From Limnoperna fortunei (taxonomy: Eukaryota > Mollusca > Bivalvia > Mytilida > Modiolidae): a DNA stretch of 64,000 bases. The DNA is taken from positions 20,175,714-20,239,713 of the forward strand of contig OX104122.1 of assembly GCA_944474755.1 (NCBI GenBank), in the 5' to 3' direction. Positions 16,365 to 27,317 of the stretch are shown one piece after another. A model generated the notes under the pieces. It was not told where the DNA came from. It worked only from the letters and a program-made list of their open reading frames with translations, and searched no databases. The number at the start of each line of letters is the position of its first letter. Position 1 is the first letter of the stretch. A program made the translations under genes and the position numbers.

Positions 16365-16665
16365 CGGCTCGGAAAACAGGAAGTAGATAACTGACTGACC
16401 TAGAAAGGGGAGGCACGGTACAACTCATCATGGTAAAGCTGTGCACCAAATTTGAAATCAATCCTTTTAGTAAAGGTCTAGAAATCTGTTACGAAAAATT
16501 GTCCTATTTTGACCCTTAAAACAGTCTAAGTCGGCTTGAAAAACAGGAAGTAGATAACTGACTGACCTGGAAAGGGGAGGCAAGATACAACTTATCATAC
16601 TAAAGCCGTGCACCAAAATTGAAAATTCTCCCTTAGGTAGAAGCCAAGAAATCTGTTACAAAAGT
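16365..16665. repeat. Two-copy direct repeat, period about 180 bp
   Basis: Both units contain GAAAACAGGAAGTAGATAAC, then TGACTGACCTGGAAAGGGGAGG and GTGCACCAAA. Divergence is moderate. The stretch is non-coding and ends in a GGACGGACAAGG phrase typical of bivalve repeats. Confidence 0.7.
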
Positions 16666-18235
16666 CTGCACTGGACGGACAAGGTGATTGCAATATAGCC
16701 CCCTCTCTTACGAGTGGGAGTATTTAAAGCAATTTTGTGCATAAAATGGACTCTGTGCTTCAAAATACAATGTTTTTGATTACACGGATCTGTGGTTTTT
16801 TTTATCACATTAAAACGAAAAATCTCCAATAGAAATTAAGAGATTTTTACAAGAAATTTTAAAAAGGCTTATTAGAAATCCGGAGGTTATTCCAAAATGT
16901 CCCATTCTCTTAAATTTTAAACCCTACTACTAAAAGACCCTTACTAATTTTGTTGTTGTACTTAAGATTCCAACTTAATTTTACAGCAAGGCCCTAGGCT
17001 CCAAAGATACAGCAAGGCCCTAAGCTCCAAAGATTAGGAATCTCAGCTCCAAAGATAGGGTTCAAACTACTAATTGCCAAAACAAATAATACATTTTAAT
17101 TCTATTGTCTATGTACTTAATTCACCTTCAATAATCATTTTCACACTGGTTGCTAATATCAGGATAATTTAAATAATAATCTCCCTTTTCTTAAATGCAT
17201 AAAGAGTTGTCTTTCTTTAAATTTTTAATGGATTTTATGTTATGCAATTTTAAAACATGTTTAAGTGCAGTGAAATAGTTATAAAAGGTAACTTTTTAAA
17301 AATTCTTGATGCTAAAAACTATAAAACTGGAACAATTACTAAAAAAAGAAACTCTTACATACTGTAACAGGGAATTTTTTAGCGCTCGCCACTTTCGTCA
17401 TTGACGAAATCATTTGAAAATTGACGATAGATTTCTAAATCAATTTCGTCACCTGATTTCCTACAAGTACTAAAATTTTTCGTTACAAATTCAGTCTACC
17501 AATTGTAAAACGACATATTTATGACCCCAATGCCAATTAACAGGAAATTTAATTATGTCACCTCGATAGTTTTAAACAGCAGGTGTCAATCGCCGAATCG
17601 ATGTTTTTACAGGTAATCCGATTAACATGATAAAGTGGTGCTCCTGGTCAATATACGCAAACAAAAGTGTCGTAGATCGTACTGATGTGCACAGACTTCC
17701 ACCTTTTGATAAAATATGTAATGCAAATAAAAATTGCAAAGATTTTGCGTATTTCATTCATTTTTCGTATGTTTTGCTGGTTTCAAATGGATTACGCGCC
17801 ATTTGTGTACATCCGAGATACGTCTAAATACCGTTGGCTACCACTTAGAAAACGAAGAGTACAACGGCCCTTAATGAAAAATTGTTACCGATTGATATAC
17901 AAACACTTTTTAAATAAGTTTTAAAATTAAAATTCTTTGAAAATGTATAAACATTTTGTTATAATCATTTTTTAAAACAATTTATACACTGCAATTGAAA
18001 GAATACAGTTTTTTTGCTATGATATTTCACCAGTACAATGAATGCATGCTTCTGAGCAGATGTTTATACAGCTCATCCGCTAAAGTGACTAAAGCCCTCA
18101 AAATCCTAAAAAATTCCCTGCATACATGTAGCTTGAATTACAAAAAAGAGAGATGTGGAAACTTTTCTATAGGAATTACTTTAGGTGGAATGTTTTTTGA
18201 TTGTTTGATTGGGACGTCTTTGGCCAAGTTTGAGT
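16666..18235. other. AT-rich DNA, no supported gene
   Basis: Short open frames of up to about 79 codons exist near 17.6-17.9 kb, but none shows a domain or splice context. A perfect 17-bp palindrome, TTTCGTCA-T-TGACGAAA, lies at 17393-17409 with further TTGACGA copies nearby. Confidence 0.45.
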
Positions 18236-18421
18236 AACACTGTGAGCATGGGTGTGCTTCACTCAAATCCTTATTGTCAAGGAGTGCCAGTTTTCCTGCG
18301 AAAGGTTGTGTTTTTTGGCTGTACCATGGCTTCCTCTCCTAATAAAAACTGGCTGCCACGAATGATAGCTGAAAAATTGCTGAGTAGGTAGCCTTGAACA
18401 CCATTCAAACAAACAAACAAA
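18236..18421 (+). mobile_element. SINE copy, degraded, plus orientation
   Basis: It contains TGTCAAGGAGTGCCAGTTTTCCTGCG, GCTTCCTCTCCTAATAAAAAC and the tail GCTGAAAAATTGCTGA ending in CAAACAAACAAACAAA, matching the window's SINE family. The tRNA-like head is largely lost. Confidence 0.75.
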
Positions 18422-19733
18422 TGATTGACTGCATAGTTGCTTAACATTAAGTGTGTAATATTTCAGCTATTTTGAGGAGGAGAATAATTTAACAAATAAT
18501 AAACTGGGGAGGGGGACCAATGGCAATGAAAACCCAATTTTGGGTGCCACAATAAAAGTAATGGGTGTAGATGTGTAGAAAGAAAGCAAAAATATTAAGC
18601 CCTACTCTGTTTTAAAATCTACAAAAGGGGCTTTATCATGCAAGGAGCATTGTATCTAAACAGGTTACCCAATGTAACTTGTGGCTAAGCTGACAACCCC
18701 AAACACAAGTAGACAATCTCCCCTATTTACCATCTATGGACATGTTGGGTATCTGTAGGGGCTTGCGAACCAATCCCAGTACCTAGGGAATGGTTTTAAA
18801 GCTGATCTTTACAACCTGTACAATTTGTTAACAAGTAAAAGGACATATATCTTCAATACTAATTAGAACACAAATTTAAAAAGTACAACATTAACATAAA
18901 GTGAACTGTCAAAATATATACAGTAGTTTCCTATCATGTGACCACTCCATCTGAGCAATGAAAGTTGGAAATCAGGGGATCCTTCTAGAGTGAGTAGTTT
19001 AGACAGTTTGTTGCAGATTTGCAAAGCATCTCTGCAGAACAAGTACTGGAAACTTCCATGTACCAGGGAATGTTTTCCAAAGTGTACATAACAATCTGTA
19101 AAGTTTGATAATACAAGGACAAACAGTATTATAACTAATAAGTTCAAATTAAAAAAAAAAATTGTACAACATTAATTAATTATTCTAATATTACATGCTT
19201 TAAATGTTTTGAAATCACAGCCGTGGTAAAAAAACGATTTAAGTATGAGCAACACGTTATGAGCAGGGCATGTCTTGAAGGGCTGTTCCAATTACAAAAC
19301 TGTAACTACACTTGTACCACCTGAAAGCCATTGCTTATGATGTATTAACATTTCAAATAGTTTATTAGTGACACATGTTTTAAATATTTTTTGGAATGTA
19401 TGGTGTGTTACATTAACAGAACAGCCAGTTAAAAGGGAAATTGTTTGTGTATAAATACTTAAATATCCTAAATGTACCGTAATTGTCCCATTGGAATAAG
19501 AGCCATTTATGTCATTATTTTATGCCTTGCTGTCGCTCATGACAAAATACTACGACATAAATGGTCATCCTGTTGTAAAACTATGATAAACCACAGCCTC
19601 TATGAATTATTTCTCAAATATAAATGGACTGTCAAAACACATATTTACATAATTTATGGCACAGTAACACATACTGGATTCTTTGTCTTTCATAATCTTT
19701 CTTTTTCACACATACTACATGTAGTAGGAGCAA
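18422..19733. other. Region downstream of the fucosidase gene, no gene seen
   Basis: Non-coding. Two related phrases of about 35 bp, around CATGTACCAGGGAATG (19057) and near 18780-18900, suggest local old duplication. It may hold the fucosidase 3' UTR on the minus strand near its right edge. Confidence 0.4.
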
Positions 19734-21116
19734 TTAGTTCTTTAGATCAGTAATCTTGAACACCCATGCATCCTGACTTGGTATTTTGCTAAAAGGAATT
19801 GTTGGTAATGTTATGTTAACGCCAGTCGGTACTGTAGCCATATAACTAAAGTTATAATCTGGATAACCTAGCATGGTTATGACAGTGGTACTGCTAGGGA
19901 CGGGTGCTTTTAGATATAAATAGTTCTCATCTGGCCAGGCAAGCAAAATAGCATAGACATAAGAACCGAATTGTGTCTTTTTCGCTGTGTACCAGGCATT
20001 AGTTACATTGTCTTTCTGTGATGACCATGGTCGAGTACTATAAATAGCTTCTCCATTGATACTCATCCATTGTCCGAACTCTAACAATCGTTCTTCATAA
20101 ATGGGTTGGATTGTCCCATAGTTTGTTGGTCCAACATTCATTAGCATATTGCCTCCACAGCTGACAGTTTGTGCAAACGTGGCTAAGAGTTCTTTTGTTG
20201 AATAAAAATCTTCCAAACGTGCCTCTCGACGGAAGCCCCAGTGGTCTTTGTCTATTGTCATCGCATTTTCGAATTTCTTGGCCTGTTTTACTGATGGATT
20301 GTAACGATCTTGACATGTCAGATACCCGCCATGGAGACACATGTCACCTTTACCCCATCTGTCATTCGCCACTACTGTATCTTTAACAGGGCTGTCATTA
20401 TATAACCATGCTAGGAACTCCTTTGAATTCCAGTATGTGTCTGGGGCTTCCCATTCTCCATCAGACCAAATTATTTCTGGTTTATATGTGTTTACAAGTT
20501 CATATAATTCTGGCATCGTTTTTGTTTTGACAAAATACTGAGTTGTGAAGTTATTTGCCTTGTCAATCAAATACAGTGGGTGATACCATTCAAATAACGA
20601 ATGATAAAGTCCAAACCGAAGAGACGTTTTCCTGACTGCTGATGCTAATTCACCAACAAGGTCTCTATTGGGTCCATTGTCCTTAGAATTCCAATTCCAG
20701 GAATAGTTCGAGGGCCAGTTCGTGAATCCTTCATGATGCTTGGATACCAGAACGACGTATTTGGCTCCTGATGCTTTCAGCATTCCTGCCCAGTAACCTG
20801 GGTCATAGAATTCAGCTTTGAACTGAGGTGCAAAGTCAGCATATGTAAACCCGGGTGGATAGTTTCTTTTCATGTAATTAACAATATCTGCGTCTCCATT
20901 CTTCCACAGATTCCAAAACCAAACTGCTTTGTAACTGGGTACGGAAAATAGACCCCAATGTATAAATATTCCTAATTTAGCCTCGTCAAACCAGGAAGGT
21001 AATGGTCTGCTGTCAAGAGACTCCCATGTTGGCAGGTATTTCTGTCCATTCGAGAAAACGGCAAAACATATCAGGAAAAATAAAACAAATTTACACGCAT
21101 GTGACATATTATCCAT
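19734..21116 (-). CDS. Secreted GH29 alpha-L-fucosidase, intronless
   Basis: A 460-residue enzyme that removes alpha-linked L-fucose from glycans. Residues 1-25 are a signal peptide ([20 protein letters not shown]), so it is secreted or lysosomal. GH29 landmarks follow: [19 protein letters not shown] (42-60), [13 protein letters not shown] (124-136), [11 protein letters not shown] (167-177), [10 protein letters not shown] (214-223) with Asp219 the expected nucleophile, and [12 protein letters not shown] (286-297). Length fits the family. The whole protein is one exon, unusual for an animal GH29 gene, which suggests a retrocopy or intron loss. Several Asn-X-Ser/Thr sites are present. A deleted copy with matching 5' flank lies at 34161-34739. 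Confidence 0.95.
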   Translation of the reverse strand: MDNMSHACKFVLFFLICFAVFSNGQKYLPTWESLDSRPLPSWFDEAKLGIFIHWGLFSVPSYKAVWFWNLWKNGDADIVNYMKRNYPPGFTYADFAPQFKAEFYDPGYWAGMLKASGAKYVVLVSKHHEGFTNWPSNYSWNWNSKDNGPNRDLVGELASAVRKTSLRFGLYHSLFEWYHPLYLIDKANNFTTQYFVKTKTMPELYELVNTYKPEIIWSDGEWEAPDTYWNSKEFLAWLYNDSPVKDTVVANDRWGKGDMCLHGGYLTCQDRYNPSVKQAKKFENAMTIDKDHWGFRREARLEDFYSTKELLATFAQTVSCGGNMLMNVGPTNYGTIQPIYEERLLEFGQWMSINGEAIYSTRPWSSQKDNVTNAWYTAKKTQFGSYVYAILLAWPDENYLYLKAPVPSSTTVITMLGYPDYNFSYMATVPTGVNITLPTIPFSKIPSQDAWVFKITDLKN

Positions 21117-21267
21117 GTCTATGACTGTCGTGTATGTTACAAACTAAGATCGAGCCGGAAGTTGGACGACATGGTTATTGACCCGAGTTCAGGTCGTGTT
21201 TTATTAAAAAAAATATATATGGCACGCAAAAGTGACATTTTGTCGACAAAACTTAACATTATGTTTA
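21117..21267. other. Fucosidase 5' flank
   Basis: About 100 bp here, including ACATGGTTATTGA and ATATGGCACGC, recur upstream of the fucosidase pseudogene (34800-34870), so the duplication covered the promoter region as well as coding sequence. Confidence 0.6.
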
Positions 21268-21400
21268 TTTGAATGGGGTTATTGTCACTTGCAGCAATTT
21301 TTCAGCTATCCAGGATAATTTCTTGGGGGGGGGGGGGGGGGAAGTACCCGATGAACACTTCGGCAAGAAATCCCAATTTGTATTTGCAGTCGAGCACACC
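21268..21400 (-). mobile_element. Degraded SINE copy with G17 expansion
   Basis: GCAATTTTTCAGCTATCCAGG and GAAGTACCCG match the SINE in minus orientation. The GGGGG of the SINE consensus has grown into 17 G (21325-21341). A CAGTCGAGCACACC piece farther right matches the SINE body. Confidence 0.6.
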
Positions 21401-21532
21401 CTAATCGAACATTGCCAGTATTTAACGGCTCTCACCGAAGTTATAACTACCGAAAAGAAGCATATTTTTACCGACAAGAAAGAAAAAAGAATATTTGTTG
21501 TGATGAAATAATAAAAAAAAAGTTTTTTTGTG

Positions 21533-22840
21533 TTTATATTTATTTATTTATTGCAAACAAAATAACCTAAATAGGCTATAGCAATACATTTTAACAAAAC
21601 ATATATTCACATGTAACAAATATTGACATAAGATAACAAATTGTAAGTATGTATGGATTTGACCAGTATGGATCTTATTTTCGCAACTCCAGAGATTGCT
21701 TTATAAAATCTATAATAATGGGCAAAACATTCATATCACAATTTAATATAGTTATAAGTTTATTAAAAGAGTCAAGCTGGTTAAAATCTAAGTTTATATT
21801 GGATAATTTACTAAGAAAACTAGTCCTTATATCATTATTAATTTGACAATTAAAAAAGAAATGATTTTCATCATCTAAGACTTTAAATAACCTGCAAAGT
21901 CTTTGTTCCATGGGGATATTTTTATATCTACCAAGCTCCATTTCCAAATTATGATCACTTATGCGTAACTTTGTAAGTATTTTGCGACTATTAAAGTTTG
22001 AGATTTTTAAGTATTGTGCTGGTTTATTATCAAAATTTAATTTGCTAAAAAGGTAAAGTTTAGAGGTGTTATCAAAAGTTTTCACTATGTCTTTTAACTA
22101 GTAATCTTATTTCTTTGAATGATTTATCAGGATGTTCAAAATCATTTTGTTCAAACTGATACTCATTCATAATGGAGGTGGCAAAACTGTACCATGTATA
22201 TAAACCCTCTTCATGTAGTTTTTTGCTAGTCAAAAAAGCTCCCTAACTAGGGGATTGATGTCTTTTGAATTTATTCTTGCAAAATAGTTAGTTACTTGAG
22301 TTTTTATGAATGAATCCAGAGGCAACCTACCAAGTTCAGTTTTAGAAGCAATATTGCTGGCTGTCTTTTTCATACCTAAAACATTTTTACAAAATTTGTT
22401 ATTTACTTTCTCAAATGGAAATCTATCTACTAAAGATATTTTATCTACAATTTTGTCACTAATGATAGATCTTTTAATAGCATTGAAAATAGTAAAATAT
22501 TCATCCATAAACCAGATTTCACTGTTATAGAGTAAAATTGGCCTAATTAAGGCATCAAATAATTTACAGGATATATTCACTGGAACATGTTTAAAATTGA
22601 ACAAATATTTTTTAAAAGAAAATAATGCCTTTAATCCCTTTTTTTGAGAGTTCTTGTGAAGACTTTTTAAATTTTCCCTTTTGGTCTATAATATTTCCAA
22701 GAAAATTAAATTCTGTGACTTCTTGCAATATTTGCTGTTTATAATAACAAATGTTATTTCTGGATTGATTTCCTCCTTTAAAAATCATTATTTTGGTTTT
22801 ATTAATATTGACAGTTAACTGCCATAGTCTGTGTAATTTT
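21533..22840 (-). pseudogene. 5'-truncated LINE, RT C-terminal region
   Basis: Minus-strand reading gives the end of a reverse transcriptase and the region after it: ALIRPILLYNSEIW, NKFCKNVLGMKKTASNIA, ELGRLPL, RISDHNLEMELGRYKNIP and DENHFFFNC, a pattern familiar from animal CR1/L2/Jockey-like LINEs. Conserved protein jumps frame near 22085-22230 and 22604, so it is dead. The 3' end carries an AATAAATAAATAAATA tail (21535-21552). The RT catalytic core is missing, consistent with 5' truncation on insertion. Confidence 0.85.
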
Positions 22841-23389
22841 GTCGTCTTGTTTTGTTTTATGCTGCATATATATGATACATGTACTGTATTATTTACTTTA
22901 CGACATAAAAGTTTAATTGTATTCCCAAATAAGTCACAATAAATTAGTATATTATTAAAAAAATATACTTATATATAATAATTTCAAACAATAATAGGCA
23001 CATGCTAATTATTGATAAATGGGATGATTAATTGAACGTGAGTCTGTCTTTTAATACTTCCCGCTATTCTCTATCTGTTTTTGCAGTTTAACTGTATCAT
23101 ACACCATATACCATAATGAAAACAAACAAGATATTTGCCAAACCGGGTTTACATCTAATGATGCTAATTATACCTGCACTATCCACAACCACTATCAAAC
23201 CATAGAAAGCCAGTTTTCATACAAGAAATATGTCAACTCACCCAAGACAAAACCCACCTGTTCTCAGACATCAAGTACAAGTATGCTGCAACTTCGAATC
23301 TTGAAAACTCATTGGCCAATTTAGTAAACCATGCATTTAAAACAATGTCATGACCGACAAAAGAGCTACTTAAAACGAATTCATACGAA
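22841..23389. other. AT-rich DNA and possible LINE 5' region
   Basis: No coding signal. The last 300 bp may be the 5' untranslated part of the LINE that begins coding at about 23398; the border cannot be placed. Confidence 0.4.
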
Positions 23390-23493
23390 CAAATTACATG
23401 CCATTCTCAAAATGTTTTAAAAAAGGCAGGGGAGACCTAAAACCAAACAAGCTAGTATTATACTTACTTCTATTATTAATAATACGATCAAAT

Positions 23494-23517
23494 GATGTTG
23501 AGAGTAACCCTGGACCA
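23494..23517 (+). other. 2A-like ribosome-skipping motif in the LINE
   Basis: The sequence reads DVESNPGP, matching the D-V/I-E-x-N-P-G-P core of viral 2A peptides, preceded by a Leu/Ile-rich stretch. Such motifs have been described in non-LTR retrotransposons of marine invertebrates, where they can split the polyprotein or route it as a signal sequence. Confidence 0.8.
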
Positions 23518-26088
23518 AGTAATGACAGCAGTAAGTTTTTGTGTGGTACATGTGATAATACAGCACTTGGGACCACAAAGGTGTAGTGTGTGAAACCTGT
23601 GATCAGTGGTATCATATAAACTGTCAGAACATTCATAGCAACTCATACGAACTCTTGAATTACAGCATGATAAGTTGGCACTGCTTGATATGTAACAATC
23701 CAAACTACAGCACATGCACATTCGACCAGCATTCAGTTTGCACAACAAATCAATATGTAAGTTTCTTACACTATGACGACAACATAACATCACCAACTAA
23801 CTGAGTAAAGCCACCTCACCTGTCAACTCAAATCAAAATAAATAAATCAAAATCTAAGAAAAAAACACCACTACGCATAATTAATGTTTACTTCCAATCA
23901 GCGAAAAATAAACAACACCTTATACTAAATTTGCTAGATAGCGACAAACCAGACATCGTAATTGGCACAGAAACCTGGCTAGACCCTGGTATTAAAGACA
24001 ATGAAGTCTTTCCAGAAAACTACAAAATATTCAGGAGAGACAGAAAAAACAAACAAGGGGGTGGTGTTCTAATAGGAATCAAGAAAGATTTTATTAGTGA
24101 TGAAGTGGAAGAACTCCATCCAGGTGGTGACTGCGAAATCATCTGGGCCAAGATCGAAATTAAAGGTAATAAAACTCTGTACATATCTTCATTCTACAAC
24201 CCAAAAACATCAGATGGGAATAACCTACAGGGGTTTGATTTATCAGTAAAAAGAGCAACTCAAATTAAAAATGCAGCATTGTCAATTGGAGGTGATTTTA
24301 ACCTCCCATGTTGGGACTGGAAAAACAAAGTACTGAAACCAAATGCAACACATCAAAAAGTACACTATGACTTTGCAAATACACTTGATGACACAGGCCT
24401 GACCCAAATGGTATAACAACCCACAAGAAACGATAACACCTTAGACCTCATGATCACAAACCTTCCAAATCAAATCCAGCGCATTGAAACTATGCCAGGC
24501 ATCTCAGACCATGCATGACATTGTCTTTGTCGAAATGAATATAACACCATCAAAATTATAGCAGGTTCCTAGAAATATACTAATATACGGAAAGGCAAAC
24601 TGGGGAACAATGAAAACTGAAATTGAACAACTATTCGAAAAAATGCTCAACAAATCAGAAACATCATCAGCTGAAGACCTATGGCTTGAGTTTAAAACCA
24701 CACTAGAAAAACTGGTGAAACAAAATATTCCATGCAAAAACACAGGCACAAAAGCTAAAAAACCATGGGTAAATTATGAGACCAAAAACCTAATGAAAAA
24801 GAGAGACAAACTATACAAAAAAAAAATGAAAAAATCAGGAAATAAACATCTTCGTGATAAATACAAACAAATTAAACACCAAGCACAAAAACAACTGAGA
24901 CACTCGTACTGGAAATACATAGAGGACATCATCACACCGAGTGAAAATGAAAACAACCTTAATAATATGAAAAAATTCTGGTCTTTCAGAAAAAGTAAGA
25001 AAACTGATTACAATGGCATATCATCACTTAAGCATGAAGGTAAACTGATCACCGACACAAAACAAAAGGCATCCATTCTTAACAACCAATTTAAATCTGT
25101 ATTCTCAGAGAAAAGTACCATCACTGACAAAGAATTCCAACAAAACAATTTTTTGCAAGGCACACAAAGCTTTCCACCTATGAATGACATTCATATTACT
25201 ACAGAAGGCATAAAAAACTCCTTCTTAACTTAAACCCATCAAAAGCTGCAGGACCAGACGAAATCAAACCAAGAGTCTTAAAAGAAGCAAGTTCACAGCA
25301 TCGCACCAATTCTCACACTCATCTTTACTAAATCACTTGATACAGGCACCATCCCTACTGATTGGCGAACTGCACATGTCTCACCTATATACAAAAAAGA
25401 CTCAAAATACAACCCAGAAAATTACCGGCCAATATCTTTAACCTGTATTTGCTGCAAAAGCATGGAACATGTTGTTGTAAGCGCTATTATGACCCATGCC
25501 GACAAATATAATATTCTGTATCCATTACAACATGGTTTTAGGAAAAACAGATCTTGTGAAACACAACTGCTCGAATTTATTGATGACACCACAAAAAATT
25601 TAGAAAACTCTGTTCAAACTGACGTACTTATAATGGATTTCTCGAAGGCTTTTGACAAAGTCAGCCATACCCTTCTCACTCACAAACTCAACCACTATGG
25701 AATCCAAGGTAAAACTAACACATGGATACACAACTTTCTCAACAATCGTATTCAGGCAGTAATCCTAGAGGGGTTATTAGCCTATGTCCCTGTGGAGTCA
25801 GGAGTGACTCAGGGCTCTGTACTAGGCCCAAGCCTATTCTTGTTCTACATTAATGACATTCCAACAGGCCTCACTTCCACAATAAGACTATTTGCAGATG
25901 ACACCATAGCTTACTTAGCCGTTAAATCCAATAAAGACAGCGAAACATTACAAAATGATCTGAATACACTAGGTAGATGGGAACAACTTTGGAAAATGGA
26001 ATTCCACCCCAAGAAGTGTAATGTTCTTTCACTAACACGAAGTAAAAAAACAGTAAAATATAAATATACATTGCATGGTCACGAACTC

Positions 26089-26185
26089 CATCCTCCCAAG
26101 TCAGGGGTTCTGAGTCCGCGTTCGCTCCATCATCACGATGATGATGGAGCGAACGCGGACTCAGAACCCTTGACTTGGGAGGATG
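26089..26185. mobile_element. 97-bp near-perfect palindromic insertion (miniature foldback element)
   Basis: Arms 26089-26135 and 26139-26185 are 47 bp each, differ at one position and leave a 3-base loop. The element is bordered exactly by CGAACTC at 26082-26088 and 26186-26192, a 7-bp target duplication. It splits the LINE reverse transcriptase frame: removing element plus one duplication rejoins the conserved residues on either side. It has no coding capacity of its own. Confidence 0.9.
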
Positions 26186-26709
26186 CGAACTCGAACATGT
26201 TGATTCCGCAAAATACCTGGGTGTCACAATTCAATCCAACTTAAAATGGGAAAATCACATCAGCAACATCACATCAAAAGCAAACAAAACCCTTGGGTTC
26301 CTACGTAGAAACATCAGTATTAGTTCCACCAAAGTTAAAGCACAGGCATGCAGAACACTAGTAAGACCCTTAGTGGAATATGACTGCTGTGTATGTGACC
26401 CTTACACCCAGAGTGACATCCAGAAAATAGAAAAAGTACAGCGCAGGGCTGCTAGGTACGTTACCAACCAATACTACAATACATCAAGTGTATGCAGCAT
26501 GATAGAACACCTAAACTGGCGCTCTCTAGCGAACCGAAGAACTGACGCTCGGCTAACAATGATGTACAAAATAACAAACCAAAAAGTCGCAATAGACAAA
26601 ACAGAAAGGCTAATAACACCCACCAGACTTACACGAAACATGCACTCCCTCTCTTTCCAACTACCACAAACACGACTTCAACTCCGACAACAATCTTTCT
26701 TTCCTAGAA

Positions 26710-26775
26710 TCGCCTGAATATAGCTGAAATATTGCTGCTCGGGCGATAAACACCATTAATCAATCAATCAATCAA
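26710..26775 (+). mobile_element. Ultra-short retroposed element, 66 bp, inside the LINE
   Basis: It begins TCGCCTGAATATAGC and ends in AATC repeats. It is flanked by TCTTTCCTAGAA at 26698-26709 and 26776-26787 (12-bp target duplication). It is nearly identical to the insert at 13777-13835 except for the tail length. Confidence 0.85.
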
Positions 26776-27114
26776 TCTTTCCTAGAACAATAAGAAACTG
26801 GAACAGCCTGCCACTGGACACTGTCATGAATGATTCACTGGAGTCAGCTGTGTCAGCAATACAACACTGATCACAAGTCTCCTTTTTATCTTAAAAAAAT
26901 GTTTTAATATATTTTATTCTTCCTCTCATGCGCTGTGCAAGCATTGGCAGAATCTTCAACTTGCTGAAGGCCAATTAAAGCGTAGAAGTAGAAGTAGAAG
27001 AATGCACGTGTCATGTATGACCCTGTAAACACTTCGGCACCTATACATCCGGACACTTCGGCACCAAGCCATTAAATATTTACTTCAATAAATTACTAAT
27101 TAATATGATTTTTT

Positions 27115-27168
27115 GTATGGTGTTTAACGCCATTTCACCATTTTTAAGCTATATTATGGAGTCCAGTT
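27115..27168 (-). mobile_element. SINE 3'-tail fragment
   Basis: TGGTGTTTAACGCCATTTC and CTATATTATGGAGTCCAGTTTT match the SINE tail in minus orientation. It stops exactly at the hairpin that starts the next element. Confidence 0.6.
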
Positions 27169-27171
27169 TTT

Positions 27172-27208
27172 GTCTCGCCTGCGACGAAAGTCGCCGGAGG
27201 CGAGACAT
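27172..27208. repeat. Strong GTCTCGCC hairpin with GAAA loop
   Basis: GTCTCGCCT pairs with AGGCGAGAC, and the inner GCGAC/GTCGC stem is closed by a GAAA tetraloop. A (CGG)n tract follows at about 27219-27241. A related GTCTCGCC piece is at 45576. It probably marks the left end of the repeat element that contains the 146-bp array. Confidence 0.8.
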
Positions 27209-27317
27209 ATGTATGGGAATCCGGCGGCGGCGGCGGCGGCGTAAATACTTGACATCTTGCTTCATATATTTGTAAGCCCAAGCCCTAGGTCCATCAAATT
27301 TGGTACAGAGGTAGCTT

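Larger units (their letters stand above)
23390..27001 (+). pseudogene. Nearly full-length CR1/Jockey-like LINE, inactivated
   Basis: Plus-strand pieces in order: a hydrophobic leader ending in the 2A-like DVESNPGP (23494-23517); a PHD-type zinc finger (CGTCD, then CETCDQWYHINCQNIH and WHCLICNNPNYS, to about 23740); AP-type endonuclease (IGTETWL, GGGVLIGIKK, SIGGDFNLPCWDW, 23930-24416); a linker (24610-25233); and reverse transcriptase (LMDFSKAFDKVSH-type palm, GVTQGSVLGPSLFLFYIND, LFADDTIAY) to 26717. Frame changes or stops occur near 23586, 24417, 24500-24600, 25233 and 26089. The 3' end is a GTAGAA-type short repeat (26980-27001). Two later insertions lie inside it (26089-26185 and 26710-26775). 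Confidence 0.92.

Noticed and set aside
17572..17924. Overlapping small frames of 60-80 codons
   Set aside because: No domain, no splice context and AT-rich composition like the surrounding non-coding DNA.
25922..26227. 101-codon minus-strand frame in the LINE
   Set aside because: Antisense of the RT and the palindromic insert; it exists because the palindrome reads alike on both strands.
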